DNA of 64,000 nucleotides from Chloroflexota bacterium. Its GTDB lineage: Bacteria; Chloroflexota; Anaerolineae; Anaerolineales; Villigracilaceae. A program made the translations under genes and the position numbers. This document shows positions 33,077-41,904 of the stretch, one piece after another. Below the pieces are notes generated by a model. That model made no database searches. It was given only the letters and a program-made list of their open reading frames with translations, and was not told the DNA's origin. The stretch is from assembly GCA_013112685.1 (NCBI GenBank), contig JABFGC010000002.1, forward strand, positions 2,552,902 through 2,616,901, in the 5' to 3' direction. Each line of letters begins with the position of its first letter. Positions within the stretch are counted from its first letter, which is position 1.

Positions 33077-34442
33077 ATGAGTTCCCCGCTCGAACTTCTC
33101 TCTCCATTGGATGGGCGTTACGCGGATTCGACCGCCCCATTGCGGGATCACTTCTCCGAGTTTGCTTATCTCCGCAATCGCACGCGCGTCGAGCTGGACT
33201 TTCTGGCTGCCCTTTCCAAAACCGGCTTGACCCGCCCTTTGAGCGAATCCGAATCCGCCATGCTCAAATCGCTCGCTCAAGATTTCAACCTCGCAGATGC
33301 CGAAGCGATCCAGGCTTTTGAAAAGCAGACCCGCCACGACGTGAAAGCCATCGAATATTTTCTGAGGGAGAAACTGCGATCCACTTCGCTGAATGATTTG
33401 CTCTCGTGGCTCCACTTCGGCTTGACCTCCGAAGACACCAACAGCCTCGGTCAAGCCATTGCGCTGAAAGAATCGAGAGACGAGGTCGTTCTTCCCAATC
33501 TCCGGTCTTTAATTTCCCATCTCTCCGATTTTGCCCTCCGCTGCAAATCCATCCCCATGCTCGCCCGCACCCACGGACAGCCCGCCGTCCCGACCACGCT
33601 GGGCAAGGAAATTGCGGTGTATATTGCCCGGCTCAAAAAAGCCGCGCAGGAAATTTCCGCGTACAAGTTCAGAAGCCAAATTAACGGGCGCGGTCGGCAA
33701 TTTCAACGCCCTGCAAGCCGCCGCCCCGCAGATGGACTGGCTCCAATTCAGCGTGGATTTCGTTTCAGGCTATGGCTTGGAGCCAAACCTCGCCGCCACC
33801 CAAATTCTCCCCTACGACAATTGGCTCCGTTATTTTGATTCGCTGCGCCTCTTCAACTCCATCCTGATTGATTTCTCGCAGGATATGTGGCGTTACATCA
33901 GCGACGACTATCTCAAGCAGGCGGTGGTCGCGGGCGAGGTCGGCTCATCCACCATGCCGCAGAAGGTCAACCCAATTGACTTCAGAAACGCGGAGGGCAA
34001 CCCTCGGCGTCGCCAACGCGCTCTTCATTCACTACGCCCAAAAGTTGACCGTCTCCCGCTTACAGCGCGACCTCTCCGATTCCACCGTCCGCCGCACGTT
34101 CGGCACGGCGCTGGGTCACAGCCTGCTGGCGTGGACCCAACCTCCAGCGCGGGATGATGCGCATCGCTCCCAACGAGGAAAAACTCACAGCGGAGTTAAA
34201 ATGCCCATTGGGAGGTCGTCTCGGAAGGCGCACAGACCATCCTGCGCGCGGCGGGAAAAGCAGACGCGTACGAATCGCTCAAAGAGCAAACCCGCGGGCG
34301 CGTGCTGACCGAAGCCGATTACAAGGCGTGGGCTGCGTCGCTGGACGTGGACGAAGAAGTGCGAAATCAATTGATGCTGCTTACCCCGGAATCCTATATC
34401 GGGCTGGCGGTCCAACTCGTGGATCGTGTCTTGAATTCGTAA
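33077..34442 (+). CDS. purB: Adenylosuccinate lyase (four frame breaks)
   Basis: Cleaves adenylosuccinate and SAICAR to fumarate plus AMP/AICAR in purine synthesis. Typical PurB segments: PLELLSPLDGRYADSTAPL, RHDVKAIEYFLREKL, HFGLTSEDTNSLGQAIAL, ARTHGQPAVPTTLGKEI, GEVGSSTMPQKVNPIDFRNAEGN (signature) and the C-terminal LTPESYIGLAVQLVD. Frames change near 33672, 33998, 34140 and 34205; together they give about 455 residues, the normal length. Four separate indels in one essential gene argue for sequence error. The start at 33077 has TACACT 9 bases upstream and no ribosome binding site. Confidence 0.9.
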
Positions 34443-34467
34443 CTCGCAGGATGTCGTCCCAGACACC

Positions 34468-37400
34468 TCAGCCCACCATTTCCCTCAACCGGCGGGAGAG
34501 GCTGCGCAAAACCGCGAAAGATACATCGGGGCGTTCGCGCAGGATGCCTTTGAAGGTTTCGCCGTCAATCGAAAGCAGGCGGACATCGGTCTGGGCGCGG
34601 AGAGTCGCCGAGCGCGGCGCGGATTCGATGATCGCCATCTCTCCGACGAAATCCCCCGGTCCGCGCTGAGCCAAGACCTGCTCGGCTCCGTTCGACTGGC
34701 GGAGGACGTGCAAATGACCTTCGACGATCACGAACATCCTATCGCCTTCCTCGCCTTGCCGAAAGATGACAGTGTTCTGCGGATGCCATTCCTCGCGGGC
34801 GAGTTCCGCCACGAGTTTCAGGTCTTCGGGGGAAAGATCGGCGAAGATGGGAATTTCGCGCAATAATAAAATGCGTTCCATGATGGAAACGGTCTTCAGA
34901 GTGTCCATGGGTTTCTCCTCGCCAAATTGAATCAACGCGCCGAGCGCGGCTTCTCGCAGAAGCGGGTCCGCGCCCGATTTCATTTGCTGTAACAAGGGGA
35001 TGAATTCGCGGAAGCCGAGTTCGGACGTGGAACGAATCGCCAACGCCCGCAGCCAGGGATCGGGATTTTTCAACAAAAGGGCAATTGCATCGGATGGATC
35101 GGTGGGCTGCGGCTCGGATTCGAGCAGGGCAACGACGCTTTTGGCAAGTCCCTTCTCACCGATGGTATCGAGCGCTTCGAGCGCGGCGGCGCGGTTTTCG
35201 ATATTCGTCCCGTTCATGCTCTTGCGGACGAGTTCCATCGTGCGCATGTCGCCGAACAAGCCGACGGTCTTGATGAGGCGTCCCTCGCACAAGGATGCGT
35301 TCCTGCGAAGACAGTCATGTAGAAAGCGTGTTGCGTGTTTCGTGGATGGGATGCTGGCGGATTGATTTCGCAGCGTCCGTGCGCGGATCATCTCGCGGTT
35401 TGCGTAGTTCCGCAACGGCGCAAGCGATTCGGGGTTGCCCGGAGCCAGCGCATCAAGAGCGGAGTCAACCGCCGAATTATCTTTTTCGATCAGTTCAAGC
35501 ACGAGGGCGCGGCTTTCGTCGCTTCGTTTGCGTAAAGCATCGGCGGCGGCTTGGCGAACACTTTCATCGGGATCGGTCAAATGATTGACCAGCGCGGCTG
35601 GGTTGTCTTTCAGATTTCCCAGCGCGGTCACGGCAGCGCGGCGGATGGTTGGGGAAGGGCTTTTTAGAGAATTGAGAATAGGTTGAATATCAAGAGAAAG
35701 GGATGGAATTTCAGCGACAGTGTTCAGCGCGGATAAGAGAATTGGAGGATCGGGAGAATTGAGGCGCAGGTTCAGATTTGAAACCGCCTCTTCCACGGAC
35801 CCGAGCCTGGTCAATGCAACGATGGCTTGGGTCTGCACGGACAGGGACGAATCGCTCCGCATCAGGTTCGAGATTTTTTCAACCAGTTCAGCCGACGGGG
35901 TCAGTTTCAGTTTTGGAAGAACGGTCAATGCTTCTTCGCGGACGTGTTCATCGGGATCGTCAAGCAGGCGGATGATTTCGCCGACAGCAGAATCCGCGAA
36001 CAACGCTCCCAGCGAGGAAACTGCCGAAGCGCGCACCGCAGGCTCCGGGTCCGAGAGGAGGCGCGTGAGATGCGGGATGGCGGAGTCCGATTCCATCCGC
36101 CCGAGCATTTCCGCAGCGAGTCGGCGCGTCGCAGGCTTTGAGTCATTCAGGGAACGGATGGCGACATTGACAACGGCGGCATCGCCTTGAAACCCGCTGA
36201 AGGAGGCTTCGTCCGCGCTGAAGACTTCGAGGCGTCCCGCCCGGAGCGCGGCGACCAACGCCTGGGCGTAGGCTTTGCGCATCTGCCAGATCAACGCGCC
36301 GCAAACGAACGAAAGCGCCGCGCCGATCAGGAGAATCTGCGGGACGGTAAAGATTCGATCCGCCACGATGAGCAGGACGCCCGAAAGCGCGACGCCGATC
36401 TGCGAAGGGACGCCGTTGTTGAAGGCGAGGACTTGTCCGCGTTTTTGCGAAGGGACGACGTTGAAGAGCGCGTTCCATGCCGTGCCTGCGATGCCCGAGA
36501 GAATCACAAGTTGAGCGAAACGCGCAACCGCCGCGCCGTTGAGATTGTAAAAGCCCGCGAAAACAGCGAACGAAAAAATATAGGTGAGCGGCATGAGGAA
36601 CACGCCGTTGACGACGCCGAGACGGGTGTAAATGCGGCTGGCGAGAAAAAGCGAAACGAGGAACGTGGAAGTGGTGGTGACGCTGTTGAAGAACCCGAAG
36701 AATCCCGCCACGCCTGCTTCGTCGGTGAAGGAGGCGGTGACCACTTTATTGAATGGGAAGGCAACGGCGAAGAATAAGACTGAAAATAAAACGGAAGAAT
36801 AAGCGATTAATTTCATCAAGGGCGAGAAGCGCACAAAATCGTAGCCTGCGCGCAGGTCTTCCCAGAAATTGGATTTATCTTTGAAGGTTCTGGTTTTTGG
36901 AAAATATCCGCCCGCGATGACGCGGGTGAGATAAAACGCAATACCCAGCAACGCCGCGTATAGAAGAAGCAGGTTATCCGTCCCAAGCAGGCGGGCGATT
37001 ACGCCTGTTACCGCGTTGCCGACGACGCCGCCGAGAATCCCCGCGCTGGTGAACAGTGGAAAGAGCCGTTTCGCCTGCCGCGCGTCGCAGACCTCGCCCG
37101 CGAGGTTCCAGATGAAGGTGCCGAGAATCATGCTCATGCCGTTGATGGTCAACCACAGGATGGGGTACAGCGAAGGAAAAGGAAAAAGGATCGCCGCGCG
37201 TTCGATGATCAACAATCCAATAAACAAGGCAATAAGCGTTGAAAAGAATTTTCCCTTTTCGAACCGACCCAGCGACGCGGAATAAGCGAGCGTTGTGAGA
37301 AAGGTCAACGCCCCCAGGAAGAGATACATATACGGCAGGAAGTCCACGCCGAAGCGCAGGAGGAACAACGCCGAAGCCGCATTGTCGCCCATGCCCTGTC

Positions 37401-37494
37401 CGGCCTGGATGCAGGCGAAGAGTACGGCGACGAGGAAGGCGAGCCGTCCTTCGTCGGCGCGGATGTTGAGGAGGGAGGCGAGGCGGTTTGACAT
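34468..37494 (-). CDS. Translocase-like membrane domain fused to HEAT repeats and a cyclic-nucleotide-binding domain
   Basis: 1008 residues in three parts. Residues 1-400: twelve hydrophobic segments, MFS/ATP-ADP-translocase-like (LLNIRADEGRLAFLVAVLF, LFTSAGILGGVVGNAVTG). Residues 430-860: HEAT/PBS-lyase-type helical repeats (SAIPHLTRLLSDPEPAVRAS, GEIIRLLDDPDEHVREEAL). Residues 875-1008: Crp-like cNMP-binding domain with VIFRQGEEGDRMFVIVEG and GDFVGEMAIIESAPRSATLRA, holding the Gly-Glu and Arg that bind cAMP/cGMP. It is the last gene of a three-gene unit; its ATG overlaps the previous stop as TAATG. A cyclase lies two genes upstream, so a cNMP-controlled membrane protein is likely. No transport substrate can be named. 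Confidence 0.85.
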   Translation of the reverse strand: MSNRLASLLNIRADEGRLAFLVAVLFACIQAGQGMGDNAASALFLLRFGVDFLPYMYLFLGALTFLTTLAYSASLGRFEKGKFFSTLIALFIGLLIIERAAILFPFPSLYPILWLTINGMSMILGTFIWNLAGEVCDARQAKRLFPLFTSAGILGGVVGNAVTGVIARLLGTDNLLLLYAALLGIAFYLTRVIAGGYFPKTRTFKDKSNFWEDLRAGYDFVRFSPLMKLIAYSSVLFSVLFFAVAFPFNKVVTASFTDEAGVAGFFGFFNSVTTTSTFLVSLFLASRIYTRLGVVNGVFLMPLTYIFSFAVFAGFYNLNGAAVARFAQLVILSGIAGTAWNALFNVVPSQKRGQVLAFNNGVPSQIGVALSGVLLIVADRIFTVPQILLIGAALSFVCGALIWQMRKAYAQALVAALRAGRLEVFSADEASFSGFQGDAAVVNVAIRSLNDSKPATRRLAAEMLGRMESDSAIPHLTRLLSDPEPAVRASAVSSLGALFADSAVGEIIRLLDDPDEHVREEALTVLPKLKLTPSAELVEKISNLMRSDSSLSVQTQAIVALTRLGSVEEAVSNLNLRLNSPDPPILLSALNTVAEIPSLSLDIQPILNSLKSPSPTIRRAAVTALGNLKDNPAALVNHLTDPDESVRQAAADALRKRSDESRALVLELIEKDNSAVDSALDALAPGNPESLAPLRNYANREMIRARTLRNQSASIPSTKHATRFLHDCLRRNASLCEGRLIKTVGLFGDMRTMELVRKSMNGTNIENRAAALEALDTIGEKGLAKSVVALLESEPQPTDPSDAIALLLKNPDPWLRALAIRSTSELGFREFIPLLQQMKSGADPLLREAALGALIQFGEEKPMDTLKTVSIMERILLLREIPIFADLSPEDLKLVAELAREEWHPQNTVIFRQGEEGDRMFVIVEGHLHVLRQSNGAEQVLAQRGPGDFVGEMAIIESAPRSATLRAQTDVRLLSIDGETFKGILRERPDVSFAVLRSLSRRLREMVG

Positions 37495-37919
37495 TACAAC
37501 TGAAGCACACCCAATTGCTGTAACAGGCTCACCCCGTCCTCTTCGCCCCAATGTTCGACGATCTTCCCGTGTTCGATGCGGACAATATACACGCCTGTAA
37601 ATGAGATGAACTTTCCGGTGGGCGGTATGCCCATAAAGGTCCCTGTGTTCATCCCGCTCATCGTGATGCGGGCGACGACTTTATCGCCCTCGGCGACCAG
37701 GTCTTCGATCACGGTTCGATAATCGGGAAAGCCCGCCAGCATGATCTGATGCGCCGCTTTTGCGCCTTCGATGCCCGTTGGGACTCCAGCCATGATTTTC
37801 GGCGTGAGCAAAGATTCTGAAAGTACTTCGGTCAACTGATCGAGGTTGTTGCTGTTATATATTTCCTGATAATGGCGGACGATGGCTTTATTTTCTTCGA
37901 GGGACATGGGTTTCACCAT
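37494..37919 (-). CDS. SnoaL-like ester cyclase/polyketide cyclase-fold protein
   Basis: 141 residues. NKAIVRHYQEIYNSNNLDQL, GIEGAKAAHQIMLAGFPDYRTVIEDLVAEGDKVVARITMSG and GKIVEHWGEEDGVSLLQQLG are typical of the SnoaL/NTF2-like family annotated as ester cyclases. The exact reaction is unknown. The start at 37919 is fixed by the TAATG overlap with the stop of the cyclase gene; its own stop overlaps the next start in the same way. Such tight coupling implies a shared role with the cyclase and the translocase fusion. Confidence 0.85.
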   Translation of the reverse strand: MVKPMSLEENKAIVRHYQEIYNSNNLDQLTEVLSESLLTPKIMAGVPTGIEGAKAAHQIMLAGFPDYRTVIEDLVAEGDKVVARITMSGMNTGTFMGIPPTGKFISFTGVYIVRIEHGKIVEHWGEEDGVSLLQQLGVLQL

Positions 37920-40900
37920 TAGTTTCGCATCAATTTCTGAACGTAAGGCTGATTCAAAAACGAATCGGCGAATCCAACCTCGTGAAGGGATTCGGCGATC
38001 TGCGCGATGATTTTGTGGGCTTCGTTCCGATTCGACCTGGCTTCTCGATGGTTGCCAAGTTTCTCCTGGACATCCGCGAGAGTGGCGTAGGAGAGCCAAA
38101 GCTGGAGATTCGCACCCATTTTCACGGCGCGGGAACAGGCTTCGGTCAAGCATTGAAGCGCTTCGTCCTTCCTATCCATTGCACTCAATGCGAGTCCTTT
38201 CCACCTCAGCACGTCGGGGACATCCAACCGCGTAAGGAGCTCGGTTTCCGCCAGCAATTGATTTGCCAATGACAAGGCGGTTGAAAAATCGCCCCTGGCA
38301 TACGCCAATTCGATGTTTGCGAGAGCGATAAAGATCGTGAAGCGCGCATACGGGATCGAGATCGGCCGGATCGGCGCGTCCCCTGCGGCCCGTCGGGCAG
38401 AGTCGATATCCCCGTGAAGCAAATGGATGCGCACCAGCGCCGCCTGCGGGAAGGTCCGCCATGCAGGTTGTTTCGATTCTGCAAATTGCGCCGCCTGTGA
38501 TATTAGCGAATATGCCGCGTCGAATGCACCGCAAAACGCACGGACCCCATGCCAATTCCGAACGCAGGGTGATGCTGCTGGCGATCAAACCCGCCTCGTC
38601 CGCCAGCCGCGTGCTTTGTTCGGCAAGTGGGATGGCTTTGCCCAGGTTTCCCTGCTGGAAGTAAACGAACGCCATCAACATGAGGTCGTACGACTGCCCC
38701 CAGACGTTCTTGATCCTTGCGCTGATCTGCAGGGCTTGTCGGCAATTCTCAAGGGAACGGGCGAATTCGCCCGCGTTATAGGTCGCCTCCGCCTCCGACC
38801 CCCAACTATCGGCAAGCATGACTTGATTGTCCTGTGCAAGCCACAAAGCGCGCGCCTCCTTGATGGCGGCATACGCATCGTCGAACCTGCCCAGGCAGGT
38901 ATACAACCGGCAGAGATCGTTCAATACAAAGGCGAGTTGTTCGGGGTCTCCCAAATCGCGCGCCAGGGAAAGCGCCACCTCCCCATGTTGAAGAGACCGG
39001 TCGAGCCGCTTCGAGAACAGATAGGCGATCATCAAATTCCAGTTTAACTTTGCCTGTGCGGCGCGATCGCCGATCTCCCGGGAAATTGCCAGCGCCTCGA
39101 TCAACATTTGTTCGCTTTGTGCCGAATCATGAATCTGTGAAAAAATGGAATAAATGGTGGCTTTCGCCATCAATGCCTTCATTTCCAACGAACGATCGCC
39201 GCGTTCACGGCCGAATTGCTGCATTTCTTCATAACTTGCCAAAGCCTGCTCGAAACGACCGCTCAGCTCAAGCGCCGAACCGAGTTGAACGTGAAGGTTC
39301 GTAATTTGTCCGGCATCCGCCCCTTTCCGTTTCGCAACCTCCAGCGCGCGGCGGAAGTGGGTCGCGGCTTCCACGTTGGCATACAGCTGTGCGGCTTTTT
39401 CGCCCGCAAGGATGTCGTATTTCAAAGACCGGTCATCGCCCGCAGAATAAAAGTGATACGCCAACAGAGGCGCAAATTCTTCGAGCCGTTCCTTATACAA
39501 TTCCTCCATGATCCCGCCGATCCTGCGATGAAGTTCCGCGCGCTTCTTGATGAGCATCGACTCGTACGCCGCTTCCTGAATCAAAACGTGACGGAACGCA
39601 TATTCGCCGCCGACATCTTCGACCAGGCTGGCTTCCTTCAAAAATTGAATCTGCGCCTCGAGACTCCCATTGAGGCTGGTCAATGGTCCCAGGATGCGCA
39701 CATCGAACTGACGGCCGATCACTGCCGCGTTTTGCAGGACGTGTTTGGCGGTTTCGGGCAGGCGGTCAATGCGCGCGCCCAACACGCCGCGAAGGGTGTT
39801 TGGCAAGGTGATCTTGTCAACATCGCCAGCCGCTTTCCAATGACTGTTCTCGCGGACGATCTGTTTCGTTTCGATCAACGAGCGGATGATCTCCTCGACG
39901 AAGAACGGGTTGCCCTGCGCCTTCTCCACGATCAAACCCCGAACGGATTTCGGCAGGTCTTTCACGCCGAGCAGATTATTCAACAAGGTTTCGGTCTGAT
40001 TGACTTGCAAGGGTTCGAGCTCGATGGAAAGAAAGCCCTCTCCCAGCGCCGCCCCCAGTTTTTGGATGACATCCCAAGCCGTCGTTGTTTTATCCGGGCG
40101 CGTCATGCAAATGAAGGACATCGGCTGGGAGGCGCTCAAATCTGCGACGTTGAGCAGCAAATTCAACGAGGCTTCGTCCGACCAGTGCAGGTCGTCGAAG
40201 ACGATAGCCAGCGGCGCCTCCATTGCCAGTCCGCAAAGAAATCCGCGCGTGGCTTCGATCATTCTCTGGTTGAGCGCGTCGCCTTGAAAGCCCATCACCG
40301 CCCTCGAACTCTCCTCGCTTTCCACGGCAAGCATCGCCTCCAAAAACGGGATGTCACCTCCGGGCAGTTTGCAACAATCGCAAACATATCCCAGTTTTCG
40401 TCTGACCTCAGCAGGCGAATCGCCCTCCTGCGCATCCACGGATTGGCGGATGATCTGCCGCCACGGATGATAACTGATCGAACGCGTGTACGACAACGAG
40501 TCGCCTCTCAGCCAAACGAGATTTGAATTTTCGGAAGACTTCTTCAACTCGGCGACCAACGTGGACTTGCCCAACCCCGCCTCCCCCACCACAGCAACGA
40601 CCGATCCTGTTCCAATTCTCAAATTCTCCAATCTCTCTTTCAATAAATCCAAATTCGATTCCCTCCCCACTAATGGCGAAGATAAACCTTCGAGTCCGCG
40701 CAATTGACCCGGCATGGATTTCACCCCCAGCACGCGGTAGGTTTTGACCGGCGCGGATTTTCCTTTGACTTCCACTTCGCCCAACGGCTCGGTCTCAAAA
40801 AACGGCGCAACCAGTTTGTATGTTTCATCTGAAATTTGAATCGTCCCCACTTGCGCGGTCTGTTCCATGCGCGCGGCGAGGTTGATCGCGTCGCCGATGG

Positions 40901-41455
40901 CGGTATACTCCATCCGCAAATCCGAGCCGATCTCGCCGACCACCACCAGCCCGTATTAATTCCCACACGCAGACCAAACGCCAGTCCATGTTTGAGGCGG
41001 ACTTCATCTGCGTAGGATTTGATCCCCTCCTGAATTTCCAATCCAGCCAGCACGGCGCGCTGCGGATCGTCTTCATGCGCAATGGGCGCGCCGAAGAACG
41101 CAAGGATCGCATCGCCCATCAAGCGCGGCACAAGACCTTCGTATTTGTATATCGGGCGGATCATGTACTCGAACACGCCGTTCATGATCTCAGTCCAGGT
41201 TTCCGGGTCCACTTTTTCGGCGGCGGCGGTCGAGCCTTTCACGTCGCAAAACAACATGGTGATGACTCGTCGTTCCCCGATCATCGCGTTGCGCGAGCGC
41301 GCGGCTTCGAGTTTTGCGATCAATTCTTGTGGAAGATAACGGTCGAGTTTGAATTCCGATCTTTCCCCCGCATCCGCGACAGCCAAACGGTTTCCGCAAT
41401 TCATGCAAAACTTTGCGGCATCAGGATTTACCGTCTGACAGTTCGGGCAATTCAT
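37919..41455 (-). CDS. Zinc ribbon-class III nucleotidyl cyclase-AAA ATPase-TPR protein (frame breaks near 40957 and 38553)
   Basis: About 1180 residues. The N-terminal zinc ribbon is CPNCQTVN...FCMNCGNRL. The class III cyclase domain (about 60-225) has ITMLFCDVKGSTAAAE and RLMGDAILAFFGAP with both metal-binding Asp, and AIGDAINLAARMEQ with the catalytic Asn and Arg. Next is an AAA/NACHT-like ATPase with Walker A VVGEAGLGKSTLV and Walker B LAIVFDDLHWSDEA, then about 500 residues of TPR-like helices. Frame 1 ends at GINTG, where one missing G (near 40957) explains the break; a second indel lies at AWG/VRAFCG near 38553. The catalytic residues are intact, so it should make cAMP or cGMP. Related proteins are frequent in Chloroflexota and Actinobacteria and are thought to be signal-controlled. 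Confidence 0.87.
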
Positions 41456-41504
41456 CGTTTACCAATAATGAAGGTATTCTAGCACATTGCGTCTCGTTCC
41501 ACTA

Positions 41505-41533
41505 TTGACCGAACACCCAACCTCTCGTACAAT
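41505..41533 (+). promoter_or_regulatory. Sigma-70-type promoter of the methyl-transfer cluster
   Basis: TTGACC (41505-41510), 17 bases, TACAAT (41528-41533). It lies 42 bases before the start codon at 41575. A second TATAAT-like run (tatatataat) follows at about 41550-41559. Confidence 0.7.
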
Positions 41534-41574
41534 TTCTCCCAGAAATTATATATAATTTAAGAAGGATACACGCA

Positions 41575-41904
41575 ATGTCAAAATACCGAGTCACATACTG
41601 GCGGGATATTCCCCAATCATTCATCATCGAAGGCGAGGGACGCACGGTGAAGAAACAACTCTCGCAGAAAATCCAAAATAAGATTGACGCCTATGCCATG
41701 GCAATCGGCGCCACGTCCACGACGGATTATGCAAGGGAATACAAGCGCGGCGAATGGATCGAACGCGAAGGCGCGCCCGAGGAAGTTGCCGAAGCGCTTC
41801 TTTCTGAACTGGAAGCGGCTGCCGCGATGATAGCGATTCCACGCCGGAACTTAACCCTCACCCCCGCCCCTCTCCCCCAAGGAGAGGGCATCAGCGATGA
41901 CTAA
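41575..41904 (+). CDS. Small PF13769-type ('virulence factor' domain) protein
   Basis: 109 residues. KYRVTYWRDIPQSFIIEGEG, TVKKQLSQKIQNKIDAYAMA and YKRGEWIEREGAPEEVAEALL match the small 'virulence factor' family, whose name does not describe its role. The last 17 residues (LTLTPAPLPQGEGISDD) are translated from a common 'ccctcaccc...ggagaggg' palindromic repeat, so the natural C-terminus was replaced or extended. It overlaps the RACo-like gene by 8 bases. I recall such proteins beside RamA-like reactivators and split methionine synthases. AAGGATACACGCA precedes the ATG. Confidence 0.72.
   Translation: MSKYRVTYWRDIPQSFIIEGEGRTVKKQLSQKIQNKIDAYAMAIGATSTTDYAREYKRGEWIEREGAPEEVAEALLSELEAAAAMIAIPRRNLTLTPAPLPQGEGISDD

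Noticed and set aside
39216..40526. 436-residue plus-strand frame
   Set aside because: Antisense of the cyclase/ATPase/TPR gene with Walker and TPR motifs on the other strand.
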